This document shows, piece by piece, positions 62,109 through 64,000 of a stretch of DNA of 64,000 nt; within the stretch, counting starts at the first letter, position 1; each line of letters begins with the position of its first letter. Where the stretch lies: the NCBI GenBank assembly GCA_018003015.1, contig JAGNEZ010000006.1, positions 62,001-126,000 of the forward strand, written 5' to 3'. A program made the translations under genes and the position numbers. The DNA comes from Phycisphaerae bacterium (GTDB lineage: Bacteria; Planctomycetota; Phycisphaerae; UBA1845; PWPN01). Below the pieces are notes generated by a model, which had not been told where the DNA came from, ran no database searches, and saw only the letters and a program-made list of their open reading frames with translations.

Positions 62109-63014
62109 CTACTTCTCGCTGAGCAAGAGGTTCTCGTATTTCCTCCAGTACTCAGGGTTGACTCCCTCCGCGTGGTTGTCGAGGAACACGACCGCGGTCT
62201 TGCCCTGATACTCGGTGGAGGATCCCTTCTTGTATCCACTTCCGAGATGGAACGGCGATTTCGAGAGGCTCTTCCCGGTGTTCGCGGCGTAGTCGTCACT
62301 GATCCGCCAGCTGCCCTCCGGCAGTCCGGCCCGCAGTTCGCCTCCTGGATCATTGGCAAAAGGCTTGCAGAAGGCGTCCGCAAGAGCGTACTTGCGGTAC
62401 GGCTTCCGGATGGTGGACACGCGTTTCGGGCGATACAGGGCGGCTTTCTGGGGAGTTGTTCCGTAGGTGCTCTCCCAGTTGGCCTGGTTCAGGATGCCGC
62501 CGTGCGTGAATCCGAAGAAATACGAGTTGAAGGGGTTGGCGAGCTCGTCGATATCCGGATTCGAGTTCCCAAACGTGTTGATGACGTAGTGCGTCGGCGT
62601 GATGTTGTTCTGCTTGAATACACCATCAGGCACGGGATAGGAGGGGCAGGTGGCCAACTGATCAGCGATCGAATTCGTGGAAGTGCCGCGCTGGGCGAAG
62701 TACTTGCGCAGCAGGTTCGGCAGGTAGTGATCCTGCACGAACTGATTGTTTGTCCATGCCGGGGTATGAGTCAGCAAAGCGGGGTGCTGGGGCCCGGGAA
62801 GCGTATCCTTGTACTCCATGGAGTACATGGAGATGGCCTTCCCGAACTCCTTCAGGTGCGTCTGACACACCACGAATTGCGACTGCCCGCGGGCTCGGGT
62901 CAACGAGGGCAACAGGATCGAGATGAGCAGGGCGATGATCGCCACCACAACCAGGACTTCAATGAGAGTGAATCCATGCCGCCGGTCCGCAGTTGACCTG
63001 CCCAATCGTGCCAT
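62109..63014 (-). CDS. prepilin-like protein (planctomycete type)
   Basis: From ATG 63014 (GGAG nine bases upstream; ATG 63020 is an alternative) the product is 301 residues. The N-terminus has the prepilin methylation motif GFTLIEVLVVVAIIALLISI after a short basic leader. A C-terminal globular domain ends KTAVVFLDNHAEGVNPEYWR, the FxDxHxE pattern frequent in planctomycete pseudopilin-like proteins that occur in many copies per genome. Such proteins are processed by a prepilin peptidase and belong to type II secretion or type IV pilus-like systems. The neighbouring large secreted proteins could be its cargo, but that is only context. The 295-base gap 61814-62108 to the next gene shows no clear element. 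Confidence 0.88.
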   Translation of the reverse strand: MARLGRSTADRRHGFTLIEVLVVVAIIALLISILLPSLTRARGQSQFVVCQTHLKEFGKAISMYSMEYKDTLPGPQHPALLTHTPAWTNNQFVQDHYLPNLLRKYFAQRGTSTNSIADQLATCPSYPVPDGVFKQNNITPTHYVINTFGNSNPDIDELANPFNSYFFGFTHGGILNQANWESTYGTTPQKAALYRPKRVSTIRKPYRKYALADAFCKPFANDPGGELRAGLPEGSWRISDDYAANTGKSLSKSPFHLGSGYKKGSSTEYQGKTAVVFLDNHAEGVNPEYWRKYENLLLSEK

Positions 63015-63085
63015 GATCATCTTCTCCGCCGCTGACGACGATCGCCAGCTTCTTGTCCCAAACCTAAGCCTCACAGTCAATATGG

Positions 63086-63115
63086 AGAATACATTACCCG
63101 GGATCTGGTCGGCAA
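63086..63115 (-). promoter_or_regulatory. possible sigma-70 promoter of prepilin-like gene
   Basis: Read on the minus strand: TTGCCG (63110-63115), an 18-base spacer, and TATTCT (63086-63091), about 70 bases before ATG 63014. It is the only near-consensus pair seen there. An AT-rich stretch with TATAATATATAAT-like sequence lies further upstream at about 63147-63161. Confidence 0.25.
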
Positions 63116-63209
63116 CTCGGTCAGATCCCGAGCTTGGGTATTCCGGTATTATATATTATATCGGGTCGCACAAGTGCCCGCAAGACGAAAATCGGCGTTT
63201 CTGAGGTAC

Positions 63210-64000
63210 TTATGTGGCGAGAAAGCGTCTGGCAAGCTCGCAGAACATCTGCATTCCGCGGGCGGTCGCCTCATCGTTGAAATCGAACTGTGGGTTGTGC
63301 AACGGCGGACAACTTTCTTGTCCGCAAGGTCTTACGCCGAGGCGGAACATGGCCGCCGGGGCATGTTCTCCATAATAGCAAAAATCCTCGACGCCCAGAC
63401 TGGGCGGCTCGTCGCCGAAAAACCACTCGGCCCCCAGAACCTCCCGAGCAGTCCTCTCGATCAGATCGCACATCCGCTCGTGGTTGATCGTCGGGGGGCA
63501 GCCGGCCTCGAGTCGAACCTCGGCCGTGGCGCCCAGTGCGACGGCCATACTCTCCGCGATCTCGCGAACCCGCCTCTGGACGTGCTCGCCGACCTCCGGT
63601 CGCAAAAAGCGGATCGTGCCTTTCATTTGGGACTCTGAAGGGATGACATTGCTGGCGATGCCCCCTGAGAGGGCACCTATCGTCACCACGGCCGCGTCGA
63701 TCGGAGCAACGTTGCGGGCGACAATTGTCTGTAGAGCCGTGACGATGTGGGCGGCCGCCAGAATGGGGTCGACTCCTCGCTGCGGATAGGCTCCGTGACT
63801 GCCCTGACCGTGCACCGTGATGTAGAACGAACAGCTGGCGGCCATGGCCGGGCCGCGACGAAGGGAGATCATGCCGACCGGTTGATTGGGCCAGGCATGC
63901 AGGGCGAAGATGCCATCGACCCTCGGGTTGGTCATGACTCCTTTGGCGCACAGGCCTTCGGCCCCGCCGACGTCCTCCTCACCCGGTTGAAAGATGAACT
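63210..64000 (-). CDS. M20 family amidohydrolase (N-terminal part outside window)
   Basis: The visible 263 codons run off the right edge. They include FQPGEEDVGGAEGL (general-base Glu and metal-binding region of M20D enzymes), IFALHAWPNQPVG, HGQGSHGAYPQRGVDPI in the dimerisation domain, and PSLGVEDFCYYGEHAPAAMF and CPPLHNPQFDFND at the end. These match N-acyl-amino-acid (hippurate-type) amidohydrolases, zinc enzymes that release amino acids from acyl groups. The stop is at 63210-63212. The substrate is not predictable. The 195 bases to the prepilin-like gene appear non-coding. Confidence 0.9.
   Translation of the reverse strand, partial: FIFQPGEEDVGGAEGLCAKGVMTNPRVDGIFALHAWPNQPVGMISLRRGPAMAASCSFYITVHGQGSHGAYPQRGVDPILAAAHIVTALQTIVARNVAPIDAAVVTIGALSGGIASNVIPSESQMKGTIRFLRPEVGEHVQRRVREIAESMAVALGATAEVRLEAGCPPTINHERMCDLIERTAREVLGAEWFFGDEPPSLGVEDFCYYGEHAPAAMFRLGVRPCGQESCPPLHNPQFDFNDEATARGMQMFCELARRFLAT

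Noticed and set aside
1-64000. tRNA, rRNA or CRISPR arrays
   Set aside because: No cloverleaf with CCA-like end, no conserved rRNA sequence and no regularly spaced short repeats were seen by eye; a covariance-model search could still find a small RNA.

Overview
The window is GC-rich, tightly packed bacterial DNA. The gene content suggests a flagellated member of the Planctomycetota, most likely Phycisphaerae-like. Pointers are an MFS transporter fused to HEAT repeats, Tat-exported glycosidases, very large secreted proteins with PA14 modules and dockerin-like EF-hand tails, a prepilin-like protein with an FTLIEVLVVVAIIALLISILLPSL-type N-terminus (split here as FTLIEVLVV and following hydrophobic run), a eukaryote-type glycogen branching enzyme and a DUF4416 gene. 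This assignment is inferred from gene families; no rRNA or tRNA is present to confirm it.

Bases 1-20626 (+ strand) are one flagellar block: fliH (3' end), fliI, fliJ, a motE-like gene, fliK, flgD, flgE, flbD, motA, motB, fliL, fliN, fliO, fliP, fliQ, fliR, flhB, flhA, flhF, flhG, a small membrane protein and the sigma factor fliA. Together they supply the export ATPase complex, the export gate, hook assembly, stator, part of the C-ring, flagellar placement and the late sigma factor. fliM is missing from its usual place between fliL and fliN, and FliN carries two FliM-like LSQxxID motifs. A small ORF with a strong Shine-Dalgarno lies between fliQ and fliR and may couple fliR translation.

Bases 20627-30460 hold carbohydrate and respiratory accessory genes: a GH20-like exported protein (+), an MFS-HEAT fusion (-) and a GH116-like glucosidase with an inserted jelly-roll domain (+). 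The GH116 gene is preceded by a hairpin that covers the ribosome site of a small ORF overlapping its start codon. Then come three minus-strand loci: a frameshifted small secreted protein, a membrane c-type cytochrome-like protein, and a di-heme peroxidase gene that has lost its middle.

Bases 30664-48561 are housekeeping and envelope genes. A minus-strand run (TPR/HEAT protein, small membrane protein, histidine kinase, response regulator, branching enzyme, EF-P) lies beside a plus-strand transglutaminase-like protein and SppA peptidase, a minus-strand pyruvate kinase, and a plus-strand amidohydrolase. A compact DUF4416 / WecA-like / O-antigen-ligase-like operon follows.

Bases 48657-64000 (- strand) are a secretome island. 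Two tandem 1.37-kb-residue-class proteins (1366 and 1368 aa) share a 3.86-kb core that appears identical at DNA level, although signal peptides, C-terminal tails, promoters, leaders and terminators have diverged. That pattern points to gene conversion. A third 1062-aa protein with Ig-like repeats and the same type of C-terminal tail, a prepilin-like protein and the C-terminal part of an M20 amidohydrolase complete the window. The conversion-homogenised tandem pair and the two leader-ORF arrangements (GH116 and fliR) are the most interesting observations.
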